Source: Caldilineaceae bacterium (GTDB lineage Bacteria > Chloroflexota > Anaerolineae > Caldilineales > Caldilineaceae). Taken from it: 64,000 nt of DNA. The translations under genes were made by a program, and so were the position numbers. The notes beneath the pieces are model-generated. The model was given only the letters and a program-made list of their open reading frames with translations. It searched no databases and had not been told where the DNA came from. The DNA is taken from NCBI GenBank assembly GCA_022821585.1, contig JAJEDI010000053.1:30904-94903 (forward strand). The letters are read 5' to 3'. Positions 8,890 through 16,944 of the stretch are shown piece by piece (the stretch's first letter is position 1; every line of letters starts with the position of its first letter).

Positions 8890-10392
8890 CTAGCCGTCGG
8901 CCTCTATGTGAACGACGATATCGTGGCTGAAAGGCCCTAAATCGATTCCCGTTTCACCGCCGGCAAGGCCCTGTGCCTCTCCCGTGTACCTTCCCTCCTC
9001 CGGCGAATAGAGCCGCGCCGAGTAACTGCCCACCGGCAGCGTGAACGCCAGGCGTCCCTGACAGGGCTGCCCCAACGAGGGGTCATCCACCTCGCGCTGA
9101 TCGGCCACATAGACGACGTAAGCCCGCCCCGGCTGCGCCAGCGTAATCGCAATCGCGTTGTCCGGCGTCCCCCTGGCAAAGTCAGAATCCGGCGTCATCT
9201 GAACGAAATCGACCCCGTGAATGAACGCCGACAGATTCTTCATCCAGCTGCGGATCATCGCCTGCGACGCCGGCGTGCCCGCCTCCTGACCTCCGGCCTG
9301 GACCGAAAAGTCGATCATGTTGTAATGGCCGCCGCTGCAGACCGTCGCCCACGCCCGCTTGCGATGCACGATCCACGACTCCTCGTCCAGCGAACTCGTC
9401 GCCGCGTTGTCCTCGTCAAAAACGAACGGCTTACCCGTCTCGTGCACCGTCGTCCACAGGTGCTGGATCCGCGCCAGCCTCAGATCGCGCTGCATAAACC
9501 GCGACAACGGCGCCAGGATCGAACCTTTGTAGGTCAGCTGCTGGTAGTCATGCAGATTGATCGCGTCGACCGACTCCTCCCCCAGGATCTGCTCCAACGC
9601 CGTATCCGTCCGCCAGTTTTCTACCGGCACCTGGAAGATCAGATGCTGCTTGGGCAGCCCTGCCTCCGCCGCCCGAATCTGGTCCCGCACCGCCTCCTGC
9701 CATCCGTCCACCTCGGCCTGGGTGGCAAACTCGGTCTCCGGGAGCATGCCCGCCCTGGTTGTGAATGGCTCGTTGCAGACCTCGAAGTAGAAGCAGTCGT
9801 AACCGTTCGCCTCCTCCACCACCTTGTCGACGTACGCCATCTGCCTCTCCGTCAGCGCTCTGTCCCGGCCCGATATGTAGTCCTGCCACGGAATGTCACC
9901 CACCCCGTTGATGTTATTTTGGATGTTAAGTGGATTCAGCCCCCACACCGCGTCGCTGTACGTGCTGCTGAAAAGCGTAAGCTCGATGATGACATCCCGC
10001 TCCTGCGCCGCCGCCAGAAAACCGTGCAACCGCTCGAAATATTCCGGGTTCCACTGGTCCAGATCAAACTTGGGATAGCCGTCCGTGGCAAAGCCCGGCC
10101 CGCTGCGCAGCCATGGACTTACATATTCGCCCGGCAACGGCTTGCACGGCGAATGGGGATTGATCGGCTTCACCTGCGTAGCCGGATCAAACACCTGCAG
10201 CTCGCGGAAGAGCAGGAAGCAGCGGCTCAGCGTCTGCCGCTTCTCGGCAGCGTCGTCAAGGTAAGCAATATAGTCGAAGTTGCGGTTGATCACCGCGCCG
10301 TAATGTTCGGTCGCTGTGATCAACACCAGCGGCCTGCCATTGTACAGAAAATATCGGGGATTCTCAGGATGCAACCCGATCGGTGTCGACAT
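8890..10392 (-). CDS. Glycoside-hydrolase-like TIM-barrel protein (GH5/clan A style)
   Basis: A 500-aa protein resembling clan GH-A barrels. It opens with the pattern NPRYFLYNGRPLVLITATEHYG seen in cellulase-like and DUF4038-type hydrolases. The likely acid/base residue is E208 in YFEVCNEPFT. The candidate nucleophile is a later Glu around KPFVFDEDNA, which I cannot fix by eye. The last ~90 residues look like a beta-rich C-terminal domain (LPVGSYSARLYSP). No signal peptide is seen, so it probably acts in the cytoplasm on imported oligosaccharides or glycosides. It lies between a PhyH gene and the isomerase. The specific bond cleaved is unknown. Confidence 0.72.
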   Translation of the reverse strand: MSTPIGLHPENPRYFLYNGRPLVLITATEHYGAVINRNFDYIAYLDDAAEKRQTLSRCFLLFRELQVFDPATQVKPINPHSPCKPLPGEYVSPWLRSGPGFATDGYPKFDLDQWNPEYFERLHGFLAAAQERDVIIELTLFSSTYSDAVWGLNPLNIQNNINGVGDIPWQDYISGRDRALTERQMAYVDKVVEEANGYDCFYFEVCNEPFTTRAGMLPETEFATQAEVDGWQEAVRDQIRAAEAGLPKQHLIFQVPVENWRTDTALEQILGEESVDAINLHDYQQLTYKGSILAPLSRFMQRDLRLARIQHLWTTVHETGKPFVFDEDNAATSSLDEESWIVHRKRAWATVCSGGHYNMIDFSVQAGGQEAGTPASQAMIRSWMKNLSAFIHGVDFVQMTPDSDFARGTPDNAIAITLAQPGRAYVVYVADQREVDDPSLGQPCQGRLAFTLPVGSYSARLYSPEEGRYTGEAQGLAGGETGIDLGPFSHDIVVHIEADG

Positions 10393-10416
10393 GCTCTACC
10401 TCTTGCCCCTCTCCAC

Positions 10417-11322
10417 TCACTCCCCCTGAATCGCAACCAACGAGTCGTCAAACTCCTGGAAGTCCAATTTATAGTTCTCCCAGTAATACTGCAGGTCCTT
10501 CGACTTCCAGCCGGCGTAGATCTCCTCCCAGGGAAGTACATTGCAGTGCGGCGTGATCGATTTCTTTTCAATCGGCAATGAGGGCGGCTGATAACGGTAA
10601 TCTGTCGACAGCCGGATCTGGTTCTTCGTCCGATTCGGAATCGACTTGTGGACGGTCAGACTGTGGAAGACCAGCACGTCGCCGATTTGGAAGTCGGTCT
10701 CGAACCATTCCTGCGGTGCATCGTCTCCGAAAATGACATGGCGGCCGCCGGCGCCCTCTGCCTCCCGCACCGGCAAGATGCCCAGCTTGTGCGAACCCCG
10801 CAGCACGCTCAACCCGCCCAGCTCGCGCGGGCAGTCCCCCAGCGGAATCCAGCAGGTATAGACTGTCTTTGAACCCTGGATGAAGATGTGGTCCTGGTGC
10901 GCCGGCGTCGGCGCGTTGCCCTTGGCCGGGATCATCAGGCGCGCGATCTTGAGGGCATGCACCAGTACGCTCTCATCAAACAGTTGCCCCAGCATTTCAA
11001 CCAAGGCAGGATTGTGCGCGAGGCGGTGGAAAGATTCCAGGCACTGCACGTCTCCATAGGCTTCAGGCGGCACGCCGACGCCGCAGAATGGCTCCATCCC
11101 GTCCGCCGAAGGGTCGGCGATGCCGTCCATCAGCTCTGTGCCAGGCGCAATCCAGCCGTAATTGTCGCAGACCTGCAGAATCTTCCGGCGCAGCGCGACG
11201 ATCTCATCCGCCGGCAACAGCCCGCGAAAGAACAGAAAGCCGTCGGTCGCCATCTGCCCGCGCATCGCCTGCGGATCGTCAAGCAGTGCGTTGTGGTTCT
11301 GAAATTCAGCCGTTGTGGTCAT
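10417..11322 (-). CDS. Phytanoyl-CoA dioxygenase (PhyH) family protein 1
   Basis: Fe(II)/2-oxoglutarate-dependent oxygenase of 301 aa with the double-stranded beta-helix fold. The metal triad is visible: H142-x-D144 in AHQDHIFIQG and the distal H225 in TVHKSIPN, followed by an Arg in RLSTDYRYQ that would bind 2-oxoglutarate. It is placed inside the sugar ABC-transporter locus, between the GH-like gene and an unknown gene. This suggests it hydroxylates a sugar-derived or glycosidic compound rather than phytanoyl-CoA. The PhyH name describes the fold family, not the substrate. Confidence 0.88.
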   Translation of the reverse strand: MTTTAEFQNHNALLDDPQAMRGQMATDGFLFFRGLLPADEIVALRRKILQVCDNYGWIAPGTELMDGIADPSADGMEPFCGVGVPPEAYGDVQCLESFHRLAHNPALVEMLGQLFDESVLVHALKIARLMIPAKGNAPTPAHQDHIFIQGSKTVYTCWIPLGDCPRELGGLSVLRGSHKLGILPVREAEGAGGRHVIFGDDAPQEWFETDFQIGDVLVFHSLTVHKSIPNRTKNQIRLSTDYRYQPPSLPIEKKSITPHCNVLPWEEIYAGWKSKDLQYYWENYKLDFQEFDDSLVAIQGE

Positions 11323-11395
11323 CGTCTGCCTCCATGGAAATCGCCCCGTCCTGAACCGAGCTCAAATGGCGAAGCGGTAGCGCATAAAACAATGG

Positions 11396-11527
11396 TGGTC
11401 ATTCTGGGCATGCCGCAGTTCCCCTGGGCATCATCCAGGAAGAGAATCGCATCCTATCCTTTCCAAACCAGGTAACTATATCACGCCCGCGTGGAGATGA
11501 GGGGATTCACACGGCCCAGAATGACCA
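11396..11527. repeat. Perfect 14-bp inverted repeat enclosing 104 bp
   Basis: TGGTCATTCTGGGC at 11396-11409 and its exact reverse complement at 11514-11527 bracket a non-coding spacer between the PhyH gene and the next gene upstream in the operon. It could be a small MITE or REP-like element, or an unusually long-looped hairpin in the polycistronic RNA. I saw no duplicated target site. Confidence 0.6.
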
Positions 11528-11606
11528 AGGCCTGGAAACGGCGGCAAGAATGCCCGTTCCCAGACCGTCTCAGCAAGTGCTGTTGACCACCAACGACTGC
11601 CTGCTT

Positions 11607-12398
11607 TCATCCCAACATCTCATCACCCACACTCGCAATCCACTCCCGCGTCCATTCCACCGTCTCCAACTCCATGTCGCAGATACAGCTCGCCAGAAAG
11701 ATCATCCCCTCGATGCGTCCCGCGTGCAGCCAGCGCAAGGCCGTCTCGCACTGCATCTGCATCGACTCCACTGGCATCGTCTGGCGCTGTCCATAGTCGT
11801 ACATGTACAAGCCCAACAGTTTGCGGCTTTCAGGCGCGATCTCCTCACACCGGGTCATGTTCTCTTCTAGGTCCTTCAGGTCCGGCTCTATCCACGTCCA
11901 CAGAGAGACCCAATCGCAGAGTGCAAGATGGCGCTCCAGGGGCATATCGAGTTGATAAGTATAGAGTGTGACCCCCAGACCCAACCTACGCCCGCCCACC
12001 TCAAATTGACTGCGCAGCGACTGCAGTTCCTCGACCGAAAGCACGCCCAGATCGCCCCCGTCCTGCGGCCGCCTGAAGAAGTCGTCCATGAAGACGCCAA
12101 TGATGTTCGGATTGCGCCCCGCCAACTCCAGCACATGCCTGCGCTCCTCCTCCGAAGAACGCCCCGCGCCGCCTACCACCGACCAGAACACCTGCTGTAG
12201 CCTCCGAAAAGGGACTGCGTACTGGTCAAAGGGCATCTCCGGCTTGTCATGGTATCGCACCATGATCATATTGTGCACGTCCATATAGTATGCGGCCTCC
12301 ACCGGCGTAATGCGCGATGTGCGTCCGATTGCCCATTCCGTGTCATGGCTGCCTGCCTCATGGGCCCAAAGCCACATCCGATCGCGTACTGTTTCCAT
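11607..12398 (-). CDS. Uncharacterised protein of the sugar-uptake locus (possible TIM barrel)
   Basis: I do not recognise this 263-aa family. Visible features are alternating hydrophobic strands and helices, an acidic pair in IIGVFMDDFFRR, the strand LGVTLYTYQLD, an aromatic-rich DWVSLWTWIEPDL and LLGLYMYDYG. This pattern fits a small (beta/alpha)8 hydrolase-like barrel, with the Asp pair in a catalytic position on a strand end. There is no signal peptide or membrane segment. A fair Shine-Dalgarno (AAGGA) precedes the ATG. It lies between the MalG-type permease and the PhyH gene on the same strand, so handling of the imported carbohydrate is the obvious hypothesis. Confidence 0.6.
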   Translation of the reverse strand: METVRDRMWLWAHEAGSHDTEWAIGRTSRITPVEAAYYMDVHNMIMVRYHDKPEMPFDQYAVPFRRLQQVFWSVVGGAGRSSEEERRHVLELAGRNPNIIGVFMDDFFRRPQDGGDLGVLSVEELQSLRSQFEVGGRRLGLGVTLYTYQLDMPLERHLALCDWVSLWTWIEPDLKDLEENMTRCEEIAPESRKLLGLYMYDYGQRQTMPVESMQMQCETALRWLHAGRIEGMIFLASCICDMELETVEWTREWIASVGDEMLG

Positions 12399-12432
12399 GA
12401 TATTGTCCTTAGTAGTGATGTTGGGCGCAAAG

Positions 12433-13314
12433 CTAAAGTTTGAGACCGCCTGCAGTCAGACCTTCGACGAACAGGCGGCTGGTGAATGCGAATAGAAGCA
12501 CCAGCGGTAACGACGCAATAATGTAGCCCGCCATCTGTGTCCCAATCTGCTGACCAAGCTGATCATTGAAGATCAGCAACGCCACTGGAATCGTAAACAA
12601 CTCCTTTTTCGTCCCGATGGTCAGATATGGCCAGAAGATGTCGTTCCAGGTGCCCAGCACCTGCAGAATCGCGACAACACCCGCAATGTGTTTGGAAAGA
12701 GGAAGCGCAATGTTCCAGAAACACCTGAATTCACTTGCCCCGTCAATGCGAGCCGATTCGAAATACTCTGACGGAATTGAGACGAAAAATGTGCGCATAA
12801 GAAATACAGCCATCACCTGGCCTGCAGCGATGTAGGGCAACAGAAGCGCCCACATTGTCTGAAAAAGACCCAGCTTATGGACCACAACAAAGCGCGGCAC
12901 CAAAGTCAGAATCGCCGGAATCATCAGCAGGGACAGGATAATGACGAACACCGTGTCCTTGCCCAGAAAGTCAAAGCGCGCAAATACATATGCCGACAAG
13001 GAGCCGAAAAAGAGCACACCAATACAGGAAACCGTGCTTACGATCACACTGTTTAGTATTGACTGCGAAACGACGCGCCAAGCCGCAGGAAAGGTCTGGT
13101 GATAATATAAGGGAAAGGTGAGTCCCCACGGGTTGAAGTCAAACTGCGCCCGCGACTTGGCCGCGATGAAAAGCGCAAGAAGCATCGGCACCATCATCAA
13201 AACGATCAGTACTAAAATGACCGAGACCGGCCAGTGACGCACCCAGTACCTTACTATACGGGGCCATCTTCTTCCTTCAACGAGTGCTGATCCGCCTGCT
13301 TGAACTGTACTCAC
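12433..13314 (-). CDS. Carbohydrate ABC transporter permease (MalG/UgpE type)
   Basis: Inner-membrane permease of a CUT1-type sugar importer, 293 aa with about six transmembrane helices. The EAA loop that docks the ATPase is ESARIDGASEFRCFWNIALP. The GTG start at 13314 is supported by GGGAGGAA about 6 nt upstream. It pairs with the MalF-type permease upstream and the solute-binding lipoprotein. No ABC ATPase is encoded in the window, so a shared ATPase (MsmX/UgpC-like) elsewhere is presumed. Confidence 0.92.
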   Translation of the reverse strand: MSTVQAGGSALVEGRRWPRIVRYWVRHWPVSVILVLIVLMMVPMLLALFIAAKSRAQFDFNPWGLTFPLYYHQTFPAAWRVVSQSILNSVIVSTVSCIGVLFFGSLSAYVFARFDFLGKDTVFVIILSLLMIPAILTLVPRFVVVHKLGLFQTMWALLLPYIAAGQVMAVFLMRTFFVSIPSEYFESARIDGASEFRCFWNIALPLSKHIAGVVAILQVLGTWNDIFWPYLTIGTKKELFTIPVALLIFNDQLGQQIGTQMAGYIIASLPLVLLFAFTSRLFVEGLTAGGLKL

Positions 13315-13412
13315 GAAAGTTCCTCCCGGTTGCAGATATCGCGGCCTTCTTTATGAAAACCTCGCCCGTGATATCGCGGATGAAATCACGAGTAGTCAGT
13401 CCCGGAGGTTGT

Positions 13413-14447
13413 TCAGGCGCGTTCCTCCCGGAAGATCCGCATACTGGCTAGAGTCAGAAGCAATATCGTAACAAAGATGAATACACCGATCGCAGATGCA
13501 TAACCCATGCGATGATAGTTAAAGGCGTTGTAGTATAGCCAAAGCCCAGGCACCATCGTTGACTTAATCGGCCCACCTTCTGTCATCACGAAGACTACCT
13601 CGAATATTTGGATGCTGGCGATGATCGCCCGCACGAGATTGAGCTTAATCTGGCCAAATACCAGTGGTATGTCCAGTCGCCAGATTCTCTGTAGCCTGCT
13701 GGCGCCGTCCAACTCCGACGATTCCAGTATCTCTCCGTTTATGTTCTGCAACCCGGCCAGGGTGATCAAAGTGTTCACACCATTCACCCACGGGAACCCG
13801 GAAAAAGTGAGCGCCCAAATCGCGATCCTCGGGTCGCCAAGCCAGACGCGCGTCCAGCTCTCTAGTCCGATGGCAGTAAGAAATGCATTGAGCAGCCCGA
13901 CAGAGCCATCATAGATAAAGCGCCAGAGCAGAAAGACAACGATGCCCGGAATAATGGCCGGCAAAATCATGCCGATGCGAAACCAGTACTTCCAACGCAT
14001 GCTCTTGACGGCAAATATCAGTTCCGCCACGACCAGCGGGATCACCGTGGCCTGAAACATGATCCAGACCGTGATGATGCCTACGTTTCTGAGCGATCGC
14101 AGAAACGTCCTGTCTTGCGTAAACATGCGCACAAAGTTGTCTATTCCAACCCATGTAGCAGGTAGCCCGATGTCCCATTCGAAGAAGGAGTGATAGACGG
14201 CCAAAAACGCGGGGTAGTAGTCAAAGACAAGGAGGCCGAGAAGCGTGGGCAGCAAGACAGCGTAGTAGGGCAAAGCGTGACGAACACGCCGTCTCAGGCC
14301 GTGCTTCGCCCTAACGCTCCCCTGACTGGCCGGAACTCCTGCTTGAGGTTGCCCTGCCGTGGGTGGCCGCTCTTCGGTTTGACCTGCTTGTTGACCGGCT
14401 GCGACTCCTCCGAACCGGCCAACAAGCCAGGATTTCAATAGACCCAT
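13413..14447 (-). CDS. Carbohydrate ABC transporter permease (MalF/UgpA type)
   Basis: Partner permease of the CUT1 importer, 344 aa. A Gly/Gln/Ala-rich cytoplasmic N-terminus of about 65 residues precedes six predicted membrane helices, beginning near YYAVLLPTLLGLLVFDYYP. The EAA motif is ESSELDGASRLQRIWRLDIP. It lies 16 nt downstream of the solute-binding protein gene and about 100 nt before the second permease, a standard operon order. Confidence 0.92.
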   Translation of the reverse strand: MGLLKSWLVGRFGGVAAGQQAGQTEERPPTAGQPQAGVPASQGSVRAKHGLRRRVRHALPYYAVLLPTLLGLLVFDYYPAFLAVYHSFFEWDIGLPATWVGIDNFVRMFTQDRTFLRSLRNVGIITVWIMFQATVIPLVVAELIFAVKSMRWKYWFRIGMILPAIIPGIVVFLLWRFIYDGSVGLLNAFLTAIGLESWTRVWLGDPRIAIWALTFSGFPWVNGVNTLITLAGLQNINGEILESSELDGASRLQRIWRLDIPLVFGQIKLNLVRAIIASIQIFEVVFVMTEGGPIKSTMVPGLWLYYNAFNYHRMGYASAIGVFIFVTILLLTLASMRIFREERA

Positions 14448-14463
14448 ACGGTCTGACCACTAT

Positions 14464-15972
14464 CTACTCAAAACCAAGCGCCGAGCAGTCCACTTCGTTG
14501 TCGCTGATAAAATCGGACGCGTACAACGTCATGATCTCATCAATCTGCGCGACTGCGTCGTCAAGCGTCAACTGGTCAAGAATATACGCGTTCTTGAGAT
14601 CCCAAATCTCCAAACGCGACTCCAGGTTGGTTTTGTCGTAATAGGTCCACATCGCTGCTTCACCCTCATGGTCCTGGAGATTTTCCAGAATCGAAATCAG
14701 GTCCGGGTCAGCGGGCGTCGCGCCTTTCTGTAATGGCAGTACGTTGCCCAGATCGTTGATCAGTCGCTCCGCGTTCTGTGGAGCGCTCAGGTACATCAGA
14801 AAATCTGCCGCAAGATCGACAAGCCCATCCTCAATGGCGGTCTTGGTGATTGCAAAACCGCCTGGCGCACCACCAATAGGAGGCGCAGGTGTCCCGGTGC
14901 AAACCGGCGAACTCTCCTGTGTACACTTAGGCGCATAAAACATTCCCCACTCGAATTCAATGTTTGGGTTCAGTTTGTTTTGCTTTACACGCCAACTCCC
15001 ATCCTCCACCACCACGATGTCACCCTGCAACCATTTTGTGATGGCATTAGCGTTCTTATCGGTCCAATCCTTCGTACGGAATTTGGCGACCTCCTTCATC
15101 AGGCGCATCCATTCCCGATACTCAGGGGTTTCGGCTAGAAATACGCCTCTGTCGATAGCGCAGGCTACCTCCTCAAAGTTGGCCGGACCACCGTCAGGAT
15201 TTACCTGAGGGGTCAACTCCGCCATGATGCTGCCGCCCAACTGCCCAAGCGTCTCATACATGAACCAGGAACCAATCCCTCCATAGGGAGTGTAGCCGGC
15301 ATCCTGCAACGCCTGAAAGACATCGAGCAACTCCGCTAACGTCGTCGGAACCTCGACCCCGACTTCCTCAAAAATGTCCTTGTTGTAGAACATCATCGAA
15401 GTCACAATCGAGTAGTTGAGCGTGTAATGTGAACCCAAAATGCGGTTCGCCTGGAAAGGCACCTCGTAGAAGAGATCCAACCACCTTTCGCTGCCCGGCT
15501 CGCCCGCCTCAACGTAATGGTTCGGCTGCTCCAAATAGGAATCTAAGTTGACCCACCAGCCCTTTCCGATCTCCTCTACCTGGTCCCGGGTCAGCGTGTA
15601 GACTACGTGGGGAATCGTGCCGGCAGTCATGTTTGTGACAATGTACTCTCGACTGCTGACATCGCCGGGAGGGGGCTGAACCAACTCGATCTCCACACCT
15701 GGATGCAACGCCTGGTATTCGTCGATCAAGGTAAGTATCATATTGTGTGGATTCGGGTTGGTTTCACTCCACTCCATACTTTCGGACGGGTAATAGGATC
15801 CAGGGTTCAACGTGAGCTTGCCTGTCAGGGCCCCCGAATCACCGCTATCCATCGCTTCGTCAGCCGCCATGTCCTGGCCTGTTTCTGCGGCCGGAGCGGC
15901 GACGCATGCCGACGCCAAGAGTGCAAGCGCCAGCAAAATGCCAATGACCCGAAATCGTTTCACCAACATCAT
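14464..15972 (-). CDS. Extracellular solute-binding lipoprotein of a sugar ABC importer (family 1)
   Basis: Captures the sugar outside the membrane and delivers it to the two permeases. It begins with a lipoprotein signal peptide, basic VKRFR then a hydrophobic core, with the lipobox-like LLASAC placing the lipidated Cys at residue 23. An Asp/Ser-rich spacer leads into the two-lobed MalE-like body (MMFYNKDIFEEVGVEVPTT, GSWFMYETLGQ, WLQGDIVVVEDGSW). It is 502 aa, on the long side for the family. A strong Shine-Dalgarno (GGAGAGGAG) precedes the double ATG. It is the first gene of the minus-strand carbohydrate locus. Ligand unknown. Confidence 0.92.
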   Translation of the reverse strand: MMLVKRFRVIGILLALALLASACVAAPAAETGQDMAADEAMDSGDSGALTGKLTLNPGSYYPSESMEWSETNPNPHNMILTLIDEYQALHPGVEIELVQPPPGDVSSREYIVTNMTAGTIPHVVYTLTRDQVEEIGKGWWVNLDSYLEQPNHYVEAGEPGSERWLDLFYEVPFQANRILGSHYTLNYSIVTSMMFYNKDIFEEVGVEVPTTLAELLDVFQALQDAGYTPYGGIGSWFMYETLGQLGGSIMAELTPQVNPDGGPANFEEVACAIDRGVFLAETPEYREWMRLMKEVAKFRTKDWTDKNANAITKWLQGDIVVVEDGSWRVKQNKLNPNIEFEWGMFYAPKCTQESSPVCTGTPAPPIGGAPGGFAITKTAIEDGLVDLAADFLMYLSAPQNAERLINDLGNVLPLQKGATPADPDLISILENLQDHEGEAAMWTYYDKTNLESRLEIWDLKNAYILDQLTLDDAVAQIDEIMTLYASDFISDNEVDCSALGFE

Positions 15973-16769
15973 GGCTCCTCTCCTTTTCCAATGGACATCG
16001 CTGAACTAAACTCTCTACCCCGCTCCGGCGCGCCGGGTCCGACATCAACAGATCATGCAATCGTTTTTTCTACGCCTTCACGTGGGTTCATTCCTGCACA
16101 TTCGGCGGTCTACGCGGTTGACGCGTCCACGGTCTGTACATGGACCACTGCCCGGCTTCGTAATCCTCCTTTCTCAGGCCGGTAGAAAGTGTGCGAATGG
16201 CGGTTCCCGGCTAAGATCGTGTGTCGGCGCTCAGTTATCGTAATGTAAAGTGGAGGTTGCCCCTTCGCCCGCACTGACTGCTGTTCATAACGCGAAATAG
16301 CTGTTTCTGGCCTGGAATCGGCATCTGCCTCCCAGAATACAATTGTCTGGAAGTGAGATGGCAAAGGGCGCCAGATACTGATCTTCACTACTCCGTGATC
16401 AACATGTCCGTCAACGATGGGCAGACTCTCTTCACAGATCTCTGCAGAGAAAAATCGGACTCGAAATTGCCACTGTGTCCATTGACGCGGATACGGTCAG
16501 TATAGTGAACTGGATTCTGTCTGTCAAACAATATTTTATTGATAATGGGATTCAAGATGAAGCTGACTCGTTCCATATGCTACTCAGAATCGATGATTGC
16601 CCTTCTTGCCCAAGATCGGTCAGAGCAATTTTGCGAAGGCAACGGATAGCGTTTTACCAGCGCAGGCCTTGGAATTCCACCCGGAAAGATGGCCGCCTGC
16701 GTAGCAATCGCGCCGCGCATTCACCCCCATTTCGGTATGTTTTCGGATAAGGAGAAAGACCGAAATCAT
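15973..16769. other. Long intergenic region between divergent genes
   Basis: About 800 bp between the solute-binding lipoprotein gene (minus) and the promoter of the SH3 lipoprotein (plus). It must hold the promoter of the carbohydrate operon. I found no convincing -35/-10 pair, operator or RNA structure. The short open frames inside it lack family resemblance and ribosome sites, so I leave them out. Confidence 0.5.
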
Positions 16770-16799
16770 TTGACAGCCAATCTTTTGCCGTGCCATAAT
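16770..16799 (+). promoter_or_regulatory. Strong sigma70-type promoter of the SH3 lipoprotein gene
   Basis: A perfect TTGACA (16770-16775), an 18-nt spacer and CATAAT (16794-16799), about 145 nt upstream of the start codon I choose at 16945. Confidence 0.62.
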
Positions 16800-16944
16800 T
16801 ATTGAATCCGCCGCTGCCTGGTAAGGGCGCGGTTCAAGTTCTGAGCGCCGCGCAATGCCTATGCCTGAGGCCATGCGCCTGTTCCCAACTCCGCCCCCGG
16901 GTCCCCGCCCATTGCAGCGGGCAAACGCCAGCTTGGGAGGAACC

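Noticed and set aside
9217..10581. 454-aa open frame on the plus strand
   Set aside because: Antisense to the GH-like gene; Arg/His/Leu-rich composition typical of a shadow frame in GC-rich DNA, with no motifs.
16110..16576. Short minus-strand frames (92 and 62 aa) upstream of the carbohydrate operon
   Set aside because: No ribosome sites, no family resemblance and composition unlike the neighbouring genes.
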